A DNA stretch of 28,095 nucleotides from a virus: IMG/VR virus record IMGVR_UViG_3300020202_000192, positions 1-28,095 of that record. One strand, given 5' to 3'. Positions 20,515 to 28,095 of this stretch are shown piece by piece. Both the position numbers and the translations under genes were made by a program. The notes beneath the pieces are model-generated. The model searched no databases and was not told the origin of the DNA. It saw nothing but the letters and a program-made list of their open reading frames with translations. Numbering within the stretch: the first letter of the stretch is position 1; the number at the start of each line of letters is the position of its first letter.

Positions 20515-22415
20515 TGGCACGCGACCACGACATCGTCTACCCCGCGAAAGGTCGAATTACTTTCGACGGGGGCGTCAATTCGAAGTTCGAGAGATCCATA
20601 ATTCCGGACAACGAGTCGCCGAGCTGCTTCAACGTCGTCTTCAGCAACGGCGCTGTCGAGACGCGCTCGGGCAGCTCGAAGCTCAACACGACCGCGATCG
20701 GCAGCTTCGCCGGCGACGGCATCTACACCCGCCGCGCCAACGACGGCTCCGAGACGATGATCGTCTTCGCCGGCGGCACGGCCTGGGCGCTCACTGGGGC
20801 GTCCACCTTCTCGACGATCGCCTCGGCGCAGAGCGTCTTCACCGCGGGTGTTCGGGTCGGCACGGCGCAGTACGAGAACCACATCTTCGTCGGCAACGGC
20901 GGGGTGACGCCCTACAAGTGGAACGGCGTCGCCTGGACGCGCCACGGCGTCCCGCAGGCGACGGGCGCTGTCACGGTCGCCTCGCAGGCAGTCGGCGTCC
21001 TGACGGGGCAGTACAACTACAAGATCGCCTACCTCAACAGCCAGTCGGTTCTGGGCGACGTCGGGACGGCGACGGTCACGTTCAACGCCGCGGGCGCGAC
21101 GCTGCGCCTCACCGGCATCCCGACCGCCCCGCAGAGTCACGGCGTCTCGGCGCGCCGGATCTACCGGACCGAAGCGGGCGGGACGACCTACAAGCAGCTG
21201 ACGACGATCAACGACAACACGACGACGACCTACGACGACAACACCGCGGACGCGTCGCTCGGGGCGACGGCGCCGACCGACCAGGGCGAGCCCCCGAAGT
21301 ACTCGGTGATCGCGCAGCATCAGAACCGGCTCTTCTGCAACGACGCGGCGAACCCGAACTACATCTGGTACTCGGAGGCGCTGGAGCCCTACACGTTCAA
21401 GACGACGAACTTCCTGCCGATCGGCGACGCCAGCTTCGACCTGATCAAGGGGATCGACGTCTACGACAACTCGGTGGTCGTGCGCTGCGAGCGCGCGTCC
21501 TACATGATCTACATGCCGTCGACCGACCCGAGCGACTGGCGCACGATCAAGATCCGCTCGCCGTATGGCTCGCGCTCGCCGTTCGGCTCCTTCCCCTACA
21601 ACAACAAGCTCATGTACCCGGCGATGGAGTCGGGCAAGTTCGTCGGCTTCGCTGCGATCGGCGGATCCACGATCGACCCCGACTCGACGAGCCTCGACTT
21701 CAGCCGCGCGGGCTCGGATCTGAAGAGCAACCGGATCGAGCCGGACATGTTCGAAGTGCAGGAGGCCTACGTCGGGAACATCTCGGCGCAGGTCTTCAAG
21801 AACAAGGCCTACATCGCGGTGACGTCGGGCGACGGCACGACGACGAACAACCGGATCTGGGTCTACGACTTCTCGATCAGCAACCTGAAGAAGCAGGAAG
21901 CGAGCTGGGTGCCGATCTCGGGCCTCGCGGCGGCGCAGTTCACCGTCTACGACGGCAAGCTCTACTACGTCTCCTCGACGGCGACGGGCTTCGTCTACCG
22001 GCTCGAGACGACGACCTACAACGACAACTCCGCGGCGATCGACAGCTACTTCTGGACGAAGGAGTTCTCGGGTCTGAAGGGCCACGAGACCTACGAGAAG
22101 GACTTCCGCTTCGCCAACATCCTCGTGGAGCTCGTCGGCTCCTACTTCATGAAGCTCAACATCCGCGTGGACTCGGATACGGGCGAGGGCACGTCGAAGA
22201 CGATCAGCCTCGACCCGGGCGGGACGACCTGGGGGAGCTTCAACTGGGGGGCGGCGAATTGGGATGCGGGGAGGGGCCAGAGGGACGTGAGGGTGCCTCT
22301 GGGACCGGCGAGGGGCAAGAGGATCCAGTTCCGCTTCGGGAACCAGAATGCGGTGAACCAGGCCTTCAAGGTCCACTCGATGCAGTTCACCTACAACCTC
22401 AAGGGGAAGAGGTGA
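20514..22415 (+). CDS. Tail nozzle / tubular B-like protein
   Basis: A 633-residue protein of the size and type of podovirus nozzle/stabilisation proteins (P22 gp10, T7 gp12-like beta-propeller). It opens YPAKGRITFDGGVNSKFERS, has many short beta-hairpins and repeated FAGGTAWALTG/VGNGGVTPYKWNG-like turns, then IWYSEALEPYTF, and ends in FRFGNQNAVNQAFKVHSMQF. Its ATG shares a base with the adaptor stop. It would form the channel tip below the adaptor and hold tail fibres. Confidence 0.8.
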   Translation: MARDHDIVYPAKGRITFDGGVNSKFERSIIPDNESPSCFNVVFSNGAVETRSGSSKLNTTAIGSFAGDGIYTRRANDGSETMIVFAGGTAWALTGASTFSTIASAQSVFTAGVRVGTAQYENHIFVGNGGVTPYKWNGVAWTRHGVPQATGAVTVASQAVGVLTGQYNYKIAYLNSQSVLGDVGTATVTFNAAGATLRLTGIPTAPQSHGVSARRIYRTEAGGTTYKQLTTINDNTTTTYDDNTADASLGATAPTDQGEPPKYSVIAQHQNRLFCNDAANPNYIWYSEALEPYTFKTTNFLPIGDASFDLIKGIDVYDNSVVVRCERASYMIYMPSTDPSDWRTIKIRSPYGSRSPFGSFPYNNKLMYPAMESGKFVGFAAIGGSTIDPDSTSLDFSRAGSDLKSNRIEPDMFEVQEAYVGNISAQVFKNKAYIAVTSGDGTTTNNRIWVYDFSISNLKKQEASWVPISGLAAAQFTVYDGKLYYVSSTATGFVYRLETTTYNDNSAAIDSYFWTKEFSGLKGHETYEKDFRFANILVELVGSYFMKLNIRVDSDTGEGTSKTISLDPGGTTWGSFNWGAANWDAGRGQRDVRVPLGPARGKRIQFRFGNQNAVNQAFKVHSMQFTYNLKGKR

Positions 22416-23467
22416 TGGCGACTCTCGGTGCCAACAACGAGTTCGACTACGCGAGGAAACGGGCGCAGCAGCGCGAGCAGACGAACCTCCAGACGCAGCG
22501 CGACGCGCTCCAGCGTCGGCAGGCGCAGACCGGGGGCGGCGTCTCCGGGGCGCTGATCAAGCAGGAGAGCATCGCCGCCAACGAGAGCGCGCAGCGCCTC
22601 GCCTCCGAGAACGAGGGGATCGACGCGGCGGAGCGTGCGGAAGCGCGCCGTCTGCGCGAGATCGAGGAGGGGCGGCAGTTCGCCCGCTCCGAGCGGGAGG
22701 CGTCGCAGGGCTTCAGCCGCGAGGAGCGGCTCGGCTCGCAGGGCTTCGGTGCCGAGCAGTCGGCGATCCAACGGCGCTTCCAGTCCGGCGAGCGCGAGGC
22801 GACGCAGGGCTGGCAGTCGGGCGAGTCCGCCATCCAGAGGCGCTTCCAGACTGGCGAGCGCGTCGCATCCGAGCACAACGCCTCCGGCGAGGCGGCGAGG
22901 ATCCGCGACTTCCAGACTGCCGAGCGTATCGCAGCGGAGCGCAACGCGTCTGGGGAGGCCGCGCGGATCCGCGACTTCCAGAAAGAGCTGCAAACGGGCC
23001 AGCAGGCTTGGGCTACGGGTGAGCGGACCGCCGCGGAGCAGAACGCCTCCGGTGAGGCGGCGCGCATCCGTGATTTCCAGCAGCAACTGGCCACCGATCA
23101 GCGCCAGTGGACGACGGCGGAGCGCATCGCGGCGGAGCAGAACGCCTCCGGTGAGGCGGCGCGACAGCGCGACCTCGCGTATGCGCAGCTGACCCAGCAG
23201 GCGGCGCAATTCACCGAGCAGATGGGTCTGTCGCGCGCCGAATTCGAGCAACAGAAGGCCGTCGATGCGGTCAACGAGGAGATCGCGCGCAAGATGCTCG
23301 ACCAGAAGGGGCCGCTCGAGCAGCTCTTCTCCGGCTTCGGCGCGCTCAACATCTTCAATCCGGATACGCAGGCCAACAAGGGGCTCACGGGCGGGCTCGG
23401 CGGGGGACTCGGTAAGCTCAACCCCGGCAACCCTGAAAGCTACTTCGGCCGCGGGGGTATCATCTAA
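22415..23467 (+). CDS. Hendecad-repeat internal/ejection-type virion protein
   Basis: A 350-residue protein with three parts: a basic, Gln/Arg-rich N-terminus (residues 1-88), 15 consecutive 11-residue repeats (89-253), and a C-terminus with a helical segment (EQMGLSRAEFEQQKAVDAVN) and a Gly-rich end. The repeats begin with Phe, Trp or Asn and share a pattern like (Q/A)(S/T)GERxAxxx; ASGEAARIRD appears three times with one variant. Eleven residues equal three helical turns, so it should form a long amphipathic helix or coiled coil. It starts at the ATG overlapping the nozzle stop. It lies in the block typical of ejection proteins. Family not recognised. Confidence 0.7.
   Translation: MATLGANNEFDYARKRAQQREQTNLQTQRDALQRRQAQTGGGVSGALIKQESIAANESAQRLASENEGIDAAERAEARRLREIEEGRQFARSEREASQGFSREERLGSQGFGAEQSAIQRRFQSGEREATQGWQSGESAIQRRFQTGERVASEHNASGEAARIRDFQTAERIAAERNASGEAARIRDFQKELQTGQQAWATGERTAAEQNASGEAARIRDFQQQLATDQRQWTTAERIAAEQNASGEAARQRDLAYAQLTQQAAQFTEQMGLSRAEFEQQKAVDAVNEEIARKMLDQKGPLEQLFSGFGALNIFNPDTQANKGLTGGLGGGLGKLNPGNPESYFGRGGII
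22679..23173 (+). repeat. 33-bp coding repeat, 15 units
   Basis: Fifteen 33-bp units encode 11-residue repeats without a gap. Asn-starting units with ASGEAARIRD or its variant begin at codons 155, 177, 210 and 243, spaced 22, 33 and 33 residues. DNA copies have drifted, so protein-level selection is likely. Confidence 0.85.
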
Positions 23468-23985
23468 TGGGCCGTCGAGTCGTCATGCCGGGTCGTAGGA
23501 ACCACGACGCGGAGCTGTTCAAGGAAGGCGGCACGATCGTCGGTGGCGTCGTCGGCGGCCTCATCGGCGCCGCCGAGGGCGGCGTCGGCGCCCCCGCTGG
23601 TGCGGCAGGCGGCGCGGCGCTCGGACGAGGGATCGGTGCCTCTGCGGGCCAGATCCTCTCGCCGGATCGTCCGACGCCGTCCGTCCAACGTGGGCAAGGC
23701 GTCGCCGCCCCTGGCCAGTCGCAGCAGCCGGGCGCGATGGACACCGCCTTCGCGGCCTACGGCGCCTACGAGGGCGCGGGCAGCTTCAACGCCAAGGCGG
23801 GCGGTGGACAGACGGCAGCACAACCGTCGGCGATGCAGCGCCGGATGGACACGCAAAGCGACGCCGTCGCGCTCGCCGAGGCGGACGCGGCACTCGACCA
23901 GATGCCGCCCGAGTACAAGCAGCGCTACGGCCCGTCGATCAAGCAAGCGCGCTACCTCGACGCGCAGAAGCGGGGGATGGCATGA
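23467..23985 (+). CDS. Glycine-zipper virion protein, membrane-active candidate
   Basis: A 172-residue protein. Residues ~21-62 form a glycine-zipper membrane segment (GGTIVGGVVGGLIGAAEGGV then AGAAGGAALGRGIGASAG), the pattern of proteins that insert in membranes or make pores. The rest is Gln/Ala/Pro-rich and disordered, then a short charged helix. Its ATG shares a base with the previous stop. Its place between the hendecad protein and other ejection-type proteins suggests it is released into the host envelope during DNA injection, which is inferred. Confidence 0.65.
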   Translation: MGRRVVMPGRRNHDAELFKEGGTIVGGVVGGLIGAAEGGVGAPAGAAGGAALGRGIGASAGQILSPDRPTPSVQRGQGVAAPGQSQQPGAMDTAFAAYGAYEGAGSFNAKAGGGQTAAQPSAMQRRMDTQSDAVALAEADAALDQMPPEYKQRYGPSIKQARYLDAQKRGMA

Positions 23986-25109
23986 GCCGGATCATGAACC
24001 CCGGTCGCCGCGACGGGGATCAGCTGCTCGACACCGTGTTCAAGGGGCTGAAGATCGCCGAGTCGGTCTACGGCCTGAAGACGAACATGGAGGAGAAGGA
24101 GAAGAAGGACCTCGAGCGCACCGAGCTGAAGATGGAGAAGGAGCGCCTCAAGCACAATCGCCTAAACAAGGGTGAGCAGCGCCAACTCCACGAAAAGGGC
24201 TTCGTGCCGGTTAAGGAGGGCACGGCGGGCGCCTTCCAATTCGAGGACGCCGACACCGGCGTCGTCAGCTGGGTCGCCAAGCAAAACAAGCCGGCGATCA
24301 TGACGCCGTATCAGCAGAAGCAGCTCGAGCTAGAGCAGCAGAAGCTCGACCTTCTGAAGCAGAAGGCTGCGGGCAAGGGCGGAGGTGGCGGCAAACCCTG
24401 GGAGTACACCGACGACGAGGGCAACGTCCGGGTCGGGAGCATCGTCAACGGGCGGCCGACGAAGTCGCCCGATGACGTCGTGAAGACGCCATCGAAGCCA
24501 CCGAAGGACATCACGGTCCAGGAACGCAATACGCTCCAGTCCGCGTTCGACAAAGACCCGGAGGTCCGCAAGGCCAAGACGGTCATGCAGAGCTGGAGCG
24601 ACGCGAGTGCGATCATCGCCGAGCCGTCGCCGGCGGCGGATCTCTCGCTCGTCTATGCGTACATGAAGGCGCTCGATCCTGGCTCGGTCGTTCGCGAGAG
24701 CGAGGCCGAGACAGCACAGGCGCTCGGTGGCGTCCTCGAGCGTGCGAAGGGCAAACTCCAGGACATGGTCGGCGACGGACGCCTGACACCAGACCAACGA
24801 GCCGGGCTGGCGCGCGAGATCGAGAAACTCGCGGAGAACGCCGCCTCCGGCCTCGACCAGATCGAAGCGCAGTTCAAAGAGCACGCGACTCGTCGCAATG
24901 TCGACGTGCAGGATCTGCGCTTCTCGACGCGTCCCAAGTTCAAACCGAAGGAGCAGGCGCCGGGCGCTCCCGCTGCTTCGGCGGGGCCTGCCAGCGGGCC
25001 AGCACCGAGCGCCGGCGCCGGCAAGTTGCCGCCCGGAACCGTCGTGACGAAGGGCGGCAAGCGCTACCAGGTTGGAGCCGACGGTGAGAGCGTCGAGGAG
25101 ATCCGATGA
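23982..25109 (+). CDS. Internal virion / ejection-type protein
   Basis: A 375-residue protein. The N-terminal ~140 residues are charged coiled-coil (EEKEKKDLERTELKMEKERL and QQKQLELEQQKLDLLKQKAA). A Gly/Pro-linker and a compact helical domain follow (about residues 175-300, with SLVYAYMKALDPGSVVRESE). That last segment is a recurring module in phage internal virion proteins. The C-terminus is Pro/Ala-rich, ending in KRYQVGADGESVEEIR. It is coupled to the genes on both sides by ATGA-type overlaps. No lytic transglycosylase motif is seen. It is probably packaged in the head and ejected with DNA. Confidence 0.7.
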   Translation: MSRIMNPGRRDGDQLLDTVFKGLKIAESVYGLKTNMEEKEKKDLERTELKMEKERLKHNRLNKGEQRQLHEKGFVPVKEGTAGAFQFEDADTGVVSWVAKQNKPAIMTPYQQKQLELEQQKLDLLKQKAAGKGGGGGKPWEYTDDEGNVRVGSIVNGRPTKSPDDVVKTPSKPPKDITVQERNTLQSAFDKDPEVRKAKTVMQSWSDASAIIAEPSPAADLSLVYAYMKALDPGSVVRESEAETAQALGGVLERAKGKLQDMVGDGRLTPDQRAGLAREIEKLAENAASGLDQIEAQFKEHATRRNVDVQDLRFSTRPKFKPKEQAPGAPAASAGPASGPAPSAGAGKLPPGTVVTKGGKRYQVGADGESVEEIR

Positions 25110-26878
25110 AGCTCGCGGACCTCGGCGACTACAAGGTCGAGTCGAAACCGGAGCCACCGAATGGCTCCGGAAAGTCGATGAAGCTTTCGGATCTCGGCGA
25201 ATTCAAGATCGAGTCTTCGCCCGCCGCCACCGCCGATCAAAAGGGGCGCAGCGGCCTCGGGCGCGTCGCCGCCGCCGTCGCTACGAACACGCTGCTGCCG
25301 GGCTTAGGTGGCGCCGTCCTGGGCGCGACTACGAACCAGAAGGAGAAGGAGGCATTCACCCGCGGCGCAGCTCAGACCGCGAGCTTCGGCCTCATCGACG
25401 AGGCCACGGCCGGACTGGGTGCGGCTATCGACGTCGGCGCCGCCGCGCTTGGCAAACGAGGGGACATCTCTTTCGGCGACGCTTACCGCACCCGCCGCGA
25501 CGCGATCCGCAAGGCGGACGACAAGTCCGCGGCGGAAGACTCGGGGCTCTACGGTGCCGGCACCGTCGGCGGTGCAGCCCTTGGCGTCCTCGCGCCCGGC
25601 CTGAAGAGCCTGCAAGGGGCTCGCGCGGCGACCGAGGTCGGCGGCTTCGCCGCGAAGGCGCTCCCCCCTGTCGTCGGTAGCGCTCTCGTCCGGCGGATGG
25701 GGAAGGAGGGCCTGGGACGCGCAGTGATCGCTTCCGGCCAGGGCGCCGTGGCCGGCGCGGGTATGAGCAAGGCGGATGTCACGAAAGGCGACGTCGCCGG
25801 CGTCGCAAAGGACGCGCTCTTCGGCTCGGCGATCGCGACCGGCGCGCAGGTCGGCGCGGACAGGCTCGGGGCTGCGCTCGGCGGCGTCGCAAAGTCCGCA
25901 TCCGGTTGGCTCGACGACGTTGCTGCCAACCGCGCCTTCAAGGCCGCGACGGGAAATCAGGGCAAGGTCTATCAGGACGCGGTCAAGCAGGGGCGCGTCA
26001 CGCAGGTAGGCAATGAGATCCTGGACAGCAACACGCTGCGCCCGATCGACGTCGTCAACCCGCTGCGGACGCCGGCCAAGGCCATCGCGGAGCGGGCGGA
26101 AGAGAAGGCCGGCCGGGCGTGGACGAACATCGAGAAGACGTTCGCGGATATCGACCAGCGCGTCCCGAATGCCGTGGACACGACGCCGGTACGTGACGCG
26201 GCACTCAAACGCGCCTTGCAGATCGAGTCGCCGAATACCGAGGCGGAGGTCGCCAACCTGCTCAGGCAGGGCGGCGCCTTCGAGAAGAAGGGCGCCGTCT
26301 CGCTCGCTGAGACGCAGCGGCTCAAGAACACCTACCCGTTCAATCCCCAGGACCCGTTCAACGTCTCGGGGACGATGAAGCGCGGTCTAATGGAGGCGCA
26401 GGAGAAGGCCGTCGAGAGGCACGCCGGGGCCGAGGCTCTCGCGCAGTACAAGCGCGACAAGCAGCTCTACGGCTCGCTCGTCGGCGCCGAGAAGGCGGCC
26501 GAAGGACTGGCGACGCGCGAGGCGAAAAATCGGACGTTCAGCCTCACCGACAACATCCTGGGCGCGGCGCAGCTCAAGCTCGACCCCTCTTCCTGGCCAA
26601 AGGCGCTGGCGACGGCGGTTGGCAACAAGGCGCTGCGCGAGCGCGGATCGGCGGCGGCGGCAATCACGGCCGATGGGCTCGCCAGTGTTCTGAAATCCGC
26701 CCCGCAGACCTTCGGCAAGTTCGCCCCCGAGCTGCAACGCGCCGCTGCGCGCAGCCCGGAGGCGCTCGAGATGACCCATACGATCCTGCTCGAAAGCGAG
26801 CCAGCCTACCGCGCGATCCTCGGGCTGGATCCTGGGGATAGCGCCGTCAAACGTCGACTGCAAAAGCAAGCCGAGTAA
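25106..26878 (+). CDS. Large internal virion / ejection-type protein
   Basis: A 590-residue Ala/Gly-rich helical protein, the last of the block. Its N-terminus has a duplicated short motif: MKLADLGDYKVES (residues 1-13) and MKLSDLGEFKIES (25-37). A hydrophobic, Gly/Ala-rich central part follows (GLGGAVLGATT, then DEATAGLGAAIDVGAAAL, then SGLYGAGTVGGAALGVLAP), compatible with membrane insertion, and then long charged helices up to the end (LQRAAARSPEALEMTHTIL). This order of features resembles large podovirus ejection proteins. No peptidase or transglycosylase motif is seen. The second motif copy begins with Met25, an internal start candidate. Confidence 0.68.
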   Translation: MKLADLGDYKVESKPEPPNGSGKSMKLSDLGEFKIESSPAATADQKGRSGLGRVAAAVATNTLLPGLGGAVLGATTNQKEKEAFTRGAAQTASFGLIDEATAGLGAAIDVGAAALGKRGDISFGDAYRTRRDAIRKADDKSAAEDSGLYGAGTVGGAALGVLAPGLKSLQGARAATEVGGFAAKALPPVVGSALVRRMGKEGLGRAVIASGQGAVAGAGMSKADVTKGDVAGVAKDALFGSAIATGAQVGADRLGAALGGVAKSASGWLDDVAANRAFKAATGNQGKVYQDAVKQGRVTQVGNEILDSNTLRPIDVVNPLRTPAKAIAERAEEKAGRAWTNIEKTFADIDQRVPNAVDTTPVRDAALKRALQIESPNTEAEVANLLRQGGAFEKKGAVSLAETQRLKNTYPFNPQDPFNVSGTMKRGLMEAQEKAVERHAGAEALAQYKRDKQLYGSLVGAEKAAEGLATREAKNRTFSLTDNILGAAQLKLDPSSWPKALATAVGNKALRERGSAAAAITADGLASVLKSAPQTFGKFAPELQRAAARSPEALEMTHTILLESEPAYRAILGLDPGDSAVKRRLQKQAE

Positions 26879-26884
26879 GGCTTT

Positions 26885-26890
26885 GGGAGG
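26885..26890 (+). promoter_or_regulatory. Shine-Dalgarno for an ATA start
   Basis: GGGAGG lies six bases before the ATA at 26897, the ideal distance, and no ATG, GTG or TTG is available in that frame between the previous stop (26876-26878) and 27208. A GTG out of frame (26892) reads only GTG-TCA-TAG and stops over the ATA. Confidence 0.65.
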
Positions 26891-26896
26891 TGTGTC

Positions 26897-28095
26897 ATAG
26901 CTGCGCCCTCGTATACGTACACGCTAACTAACGGGACGACCGCGGACGCTTCGCAGGTCCAACAGAACTTCACCGACATCCTCAACGGCGTCACCGACGG
27001 GACGAAGGACCTGTCGATCGCCGCCCTCACCTGCGCCGGCACCGTCGCACTCAACGGCAACATCGGCCTCGGCAACGCTTCCGGCGACGACCTGACCGTC
27101 ACCGCGTCGCTCGCCTCGTCGATCCCGATCAAGACGACGGCGAGCTACGACATCGGCAGCTCGACGCTCGGTCTGCGCGCGGCCTACTTCGGCGCCAACA
27201 GCCAGACGGTGAACATCCGCGGCTCGGGCTCCATGTCGGCGACGTGGACGCTCACGCTCCCGGTGACGGCGGGCACGGCGAACTACATCCTGATCACCGA
27301 CGGCAGCGGGGTCTCGTCGTGGTCGGCGATCACCAACAGCAACTGGTTCGCCACGGCATCGGTGGCGGGCACCGTCTCGACGGCCTCGCAGACCCTTGCC
27401 GGCGCCAAGACGTTTTCCGACAGCCTCACGGTCGGCACGGACACGACGACGTCGAGCCGGGCGATCGAGCTCAGGGTCGACGACACGGCAAACAACGAGC
27501 AGCCGACGTTCGACATCTACCGGGACGGGACGGTCCGGGCGACGCTTGGCGTCGCGGGTGCCGCGAACGCGCTCGGACCCGGCAGCGGCAACACCGCCGA
27601 GAACGACTTCGTCATGCGCCTCAACAGCCAGGCGCTCGTCGTCACCTGCGACAACGCGTCGACGCTCCACGGCAAATGCACATCTGCCGGCGAATGGAGC
27701 TTCCCGGTGCAGCCGTCGGCGAGCGTCTACCTCAGCGCCGATCAGACCGGCATCGCGGACGCGACGCCGACGAAGATCACGTTCAACACCGAAGAGTTCG
27801 ACGCGAACGCCGACTTCGACTCGTCAACCAACAACCGCTTCACCGCGCCCGTCGCGGGCAAGTACCTGGTCGCGGCTACGGCGAGCGTCAACCGCACGGG
27901 CGGCACCGGCATCTCGCGGATCAAGCTGATGCTCTATAAGAACGGCTCCGAGTTCAAGGTGCTCTCGGACATCAATTTCAGCACCGCGACGACCAACGAT
28001 CAGACCGCGAACGGCGCGATCACCGTCGAACTGGCTGCGACGGACTACCTCGAGATCTGGGTGCGGATCTCGGGCACCGGCACGCTCGTCACGAA
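26897..28095 (+). CDS. Tail fibre with C1q-like C-terminus (partial, ATA start)
   Basis: The frame is open from just after the previous stop to the right window edge; 399 codons are visible and the end is missing. The N-terminus AAPSYTYTLTNGTTADASQV, followed by QQNFTDILNGVTDGTKDLSI, is the usual opening of podovirus tail fibres and appendages, which normally start with Met where the codon here is ATA (26897). The middle is Thr/Ser/Gly-rich with short beta-strands (TASYDIGSSTLGLRAAYFG). From about residue 275 a C1q/TNF-like domain is visible (NRFTAPVAGKYLVAATASV, then YLEIWVRISGTG), suited to receptor binding. If ATA is not used, the first standard start is the GTG at 27209, which would lose the conserved N-terminus. 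Confidence 0.8.
   Translation, partial: MAAPSYTYTLTNGTTADASQVQQNFTDILNGVTDGTKDLSIAALTCAGTVALNGNIGLGNASGDDLTVTASLASSIPIKTTASYDIGSSTLGLRAAYFGANSQTVNIRGSGSMSATWTLTLPVTAGTANYILITDGSGVSSWSAITNSNWFATASVAGTVSTASQTLAGAKTFSDSLTVGTDTTTSSRAIELRVDDTANNEQPTFDIYRDGTVRATLGVAGAANALGPGSGNTAENDFVMRLNSQALVVTCDNASTLHGKCTSAGEWSFPVQPSASVYLSADQTGIADATPTKITFNTEEFDANADFDSSTNNRFTAPVAGKYLVAATASVNRTGGTGISRIKLMLYKNGSEFKVLSDINFSTATTNDQTANGAITVELAATDYLEIWVRISGTGTLVT

Noticed and set aside
20511-22376. A 621-codon minus-strand frame over the nozzle gene
   Set aside because: Arg/Val/Asp-rich shadow of a gene with a clear plus-strand domain pattern.
1-28095. CRISPR array, diversity-generating retroelement, or insertion sequence
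   Set aside because: No spaced identical repeats of CRISPR length, no reverse transcriptase or template/variable pair, and no transposase or terminal inverted repeats were seen.

Overview
The window is a GC-rich stretch of a temperate tailed bacteriophage (class Caudoviricetes), either a prophage or a phage contig. It probably has a short-tailed, podovirus-like virion: a large single-gene portal is followed by a nozzle-like tail protein and a run of internal/ejection-type proteins, with no tail sheath, tail tube or tape-measure gene. Strong third-position G/C, frequent GTG/TTG starts and stop/start overlaps (GTGA, ATGA, TTGA) are uniform throughout. The host cannot be named from the sequence. 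A lipoprotein with a lipobox, an M15 endolysin and two genes related to nonulosonic-acid glycosylation would fit a Gram-negative host.

Layout. 1-449: a divergent control region between a truncated minus-strand zinc-finger mini-protein and a plus-strand HTH regulator, with a palindromic operator candidate. 449-1438: the HTH regulator and a small secreted lipoprotein. 1438-4131: a translationally coupled replication operon (replisome-organiser-like protein, DnaB-type helicase, 48-aa membrane peptide, VRR-NUC nuclease). 4262-5760: an excisionase-like HTH protein and a tyrosine integrase. 5761-6285: about 525 bp without a gene, carrying hairpins and direct repeats that make it the best attP candidate. 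6286-7151: an M15-family endolysin on the minus strand plus two small plus-strand membrane-associated proteins. 7153-8541: a DNA methyltransferase split into two frames, and a 37-aa membrane peptide. 8541-12223: the packaging region (small-terminase-like protein, a NeuB-type nonulosonic acid synthase, a small unknown, an SNase-like nuclease, the large terminase, an FmdB-like zinc ribbon) ending in a CAT-anticodon tRNA. 12239-16891: portal, small unknown, scaffold candidate, major capsid protein, decoration protein. 16903-17916: a Maf/DUF115-type glycosyltransferase-like gene. 17927-22415: small virion proteins, head-tail adaptor, tail nozzle. 22415-26878: four internal/ejection-type proteins. 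26897-end: a tail fibre with a C1q-like end, cut by the window edge and apparently starting at an ATA codon.

The most interesting reading is that the phage carries two parts of a nonulosonic-acid (sialic, legionaminic or pseudaminic acid) pathway. One is a NeuB-type synthase in the packaging operon. The other is a Maf/DUF115 protein directly behind the capsid and decoration genes. In flagellated bacteria, Maf proteins put such sugars onto Ser/Thr of flagellin, so these two genes could glycosylate the capsid or another virion protein. No CMP-sugar synthetase is visible here, so the activated donor would have to involve host enzymes or genes outside the window. This link is inferred from families and position, not shown by the sequence alone.
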